From: Erythrobacter ani | GTDB taxonomy: Bacteria > Pseudomonadota > Alphaproteobacteria > Sphingomonadales > Sphingomonadaceae | DNA length: 64,000 nucleotides | Direction of reading: 5' to 3' | NCBI RefSeq assembly: GCF_019204025.1 | Contig: NZ_JAGSPB010000001.1 | Location: forward strand, 806,001-870,000 | Translations under genes and position numbers: made by a program | Part shown: piece by piece, positions 63,865 to 64,000 of the stretch | Layout of the letters: each line of letters begins with the position of its first letter | Numbering within the stretch: the stretch's first letter is position 1 | The notes under the pieces: generated by a model | Told to the model about the DNA's origin: nothing | The model's input: the letters and a program-made list of their open reading frames with translations, nothing else | The model's database searches: none

Positions 63865-64000
63865 TGTACAAACTTCTCAGCGGCCTCTCGATCATCGAGG
63901 TGTCGAGCTTCGTCGCATCCCCAACCGCCGGCCTCTATTGCGCCCAGATGGGTGCCGAAGTCATTCGCGTCGATCACAAGGCAGGCGGGCTCGACTACGA
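63864..64000 (+). CDS. CoA-transferase of the CaiB/BaiF family, 3' end cut off by the window
   Basis: The first 45 codons read LLSGLSIIEVSSFVASPTAGLYCAQMGAEVIRVDH, the typical N-terminal Rossmann-like start of type III CoA-transferases, with the P-x-A-G motif. The catalytic Asp lies beyond the window. It overlaps the acyl-CoA dehydrogenase stop by one base, so activation of a carboxylic acid by CoA transfer followed by oxidation is a plausible pathway. Confidence 0.85.
   Translation, partial: MYKLLSGLSIIEVSSFVASPTAGLYCAQMGAEVIRVDHKAGGLDY

Overview
The window is a densely packed, GC-rich stretch of alphaproteobacterial chromosome. Several features point to Sphingomonadales, most likely an Erythrobacteraceae-type marine aerobe: UrcA and HXXEE family proteins, an HWE-class histidine kinase, a large TonB-dependent receptor, several acyl-CoA enzymes, and frequent TTG/GTG starts with ATGA or GTGA gene overlaps. 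This placement rests on gene content and codon style, not on an rRNA sequence. I see no tRNA, rRNA, insertion sequence, prophage or CRISPR. The content reads as ordinary core chromosome with a few unusual genes.

Layout. 1-5.7 kb: a truncated serine hydrolase, guaA, a UrcA-family protein, a 538-base non-coding stretch with strong hairpins, an acyl-CoA ligase and a PIG-L deacetylase. 5.7-11.5 kb: gyrB, an AI-2E family permease, a membrane M50-type metalloprotease, a SnoaL-like protein and a TetR regulator. 11.6-16.4 kb (minus strand): a membrane reductase-like protein with an acyltransferase, then a leucine-catabolic operon (isovaleryl-CoA dehydrogenase, methylcrotonyl-CoA carboxylase beta) whose last, overlapping gene is an HXXEE membrane protein. 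16.5-20.5 kb: a GAF-PAS-HWE kinase and a two-gene osmoprotectant importer with permease and binding protein fused. 20.5-23.9 kb: a DUF2147 protein, a MidA-type methyltransferase with a very long Ala/Lys/Glu-rich N-terminal extension, and lgt.

24-31 kb: an acyl-CoA ligase, glnD and a TonB-dependent receptor. 31-35.3 kb: a hypothetical gene with yggS, divergent from a thiE-like gene through a very compact bidirectional promoter, then ftsK. 35.4-38.5 kb: three coupled genes for an outer-membrane barrel, a seven-helix membrane protein related to UUP1-type proteins, and an alpha-L-glutamate-ligase-like ATP-grasp enzyme. This trio is the best candidate for an undescribed system. 38.5-46.6 kb: pstS with a putative Pho box, a membrane diguanylate cyclase, a thioesterase, a HAD phosphatase, an S9 peptidase and an M24 aminopeptidase. 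46.7-51.4 kb: a VOC protein, a six-loop EF-hand protein, a two-component pair and a GST-like protein. 51.4-57.8 kb: a HerA/YjgR-like ATPase with a small partner, pabB-pabC fusion, an RluA-type pseudouridine synthase, arfB, rpmG and lolA. 57.8-64 kb: a lipoprotein alkaline phosphatase, xthA, ribA (apparently starting at CTG), a GNAT protein, a 40-residue membrane protein, two overlapping small lipoproteins, an acyl-CoA dehydrogenase and the start of a CoA-transferase.

Themes are acyl-CoA and branched-chain catabolism, phosphate scavenging (PstS, alkaline phosphatase), cell-envelope maintenance (Lgt, LolA, barrel/7TM/ATP-grasp) and translation upkeep (L33, ArfB, pseudouridine synthase). Tight start-stop overlaps are common. 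At two or three loci the promoter lies so close to the start codon that the messages are probably leaderless.
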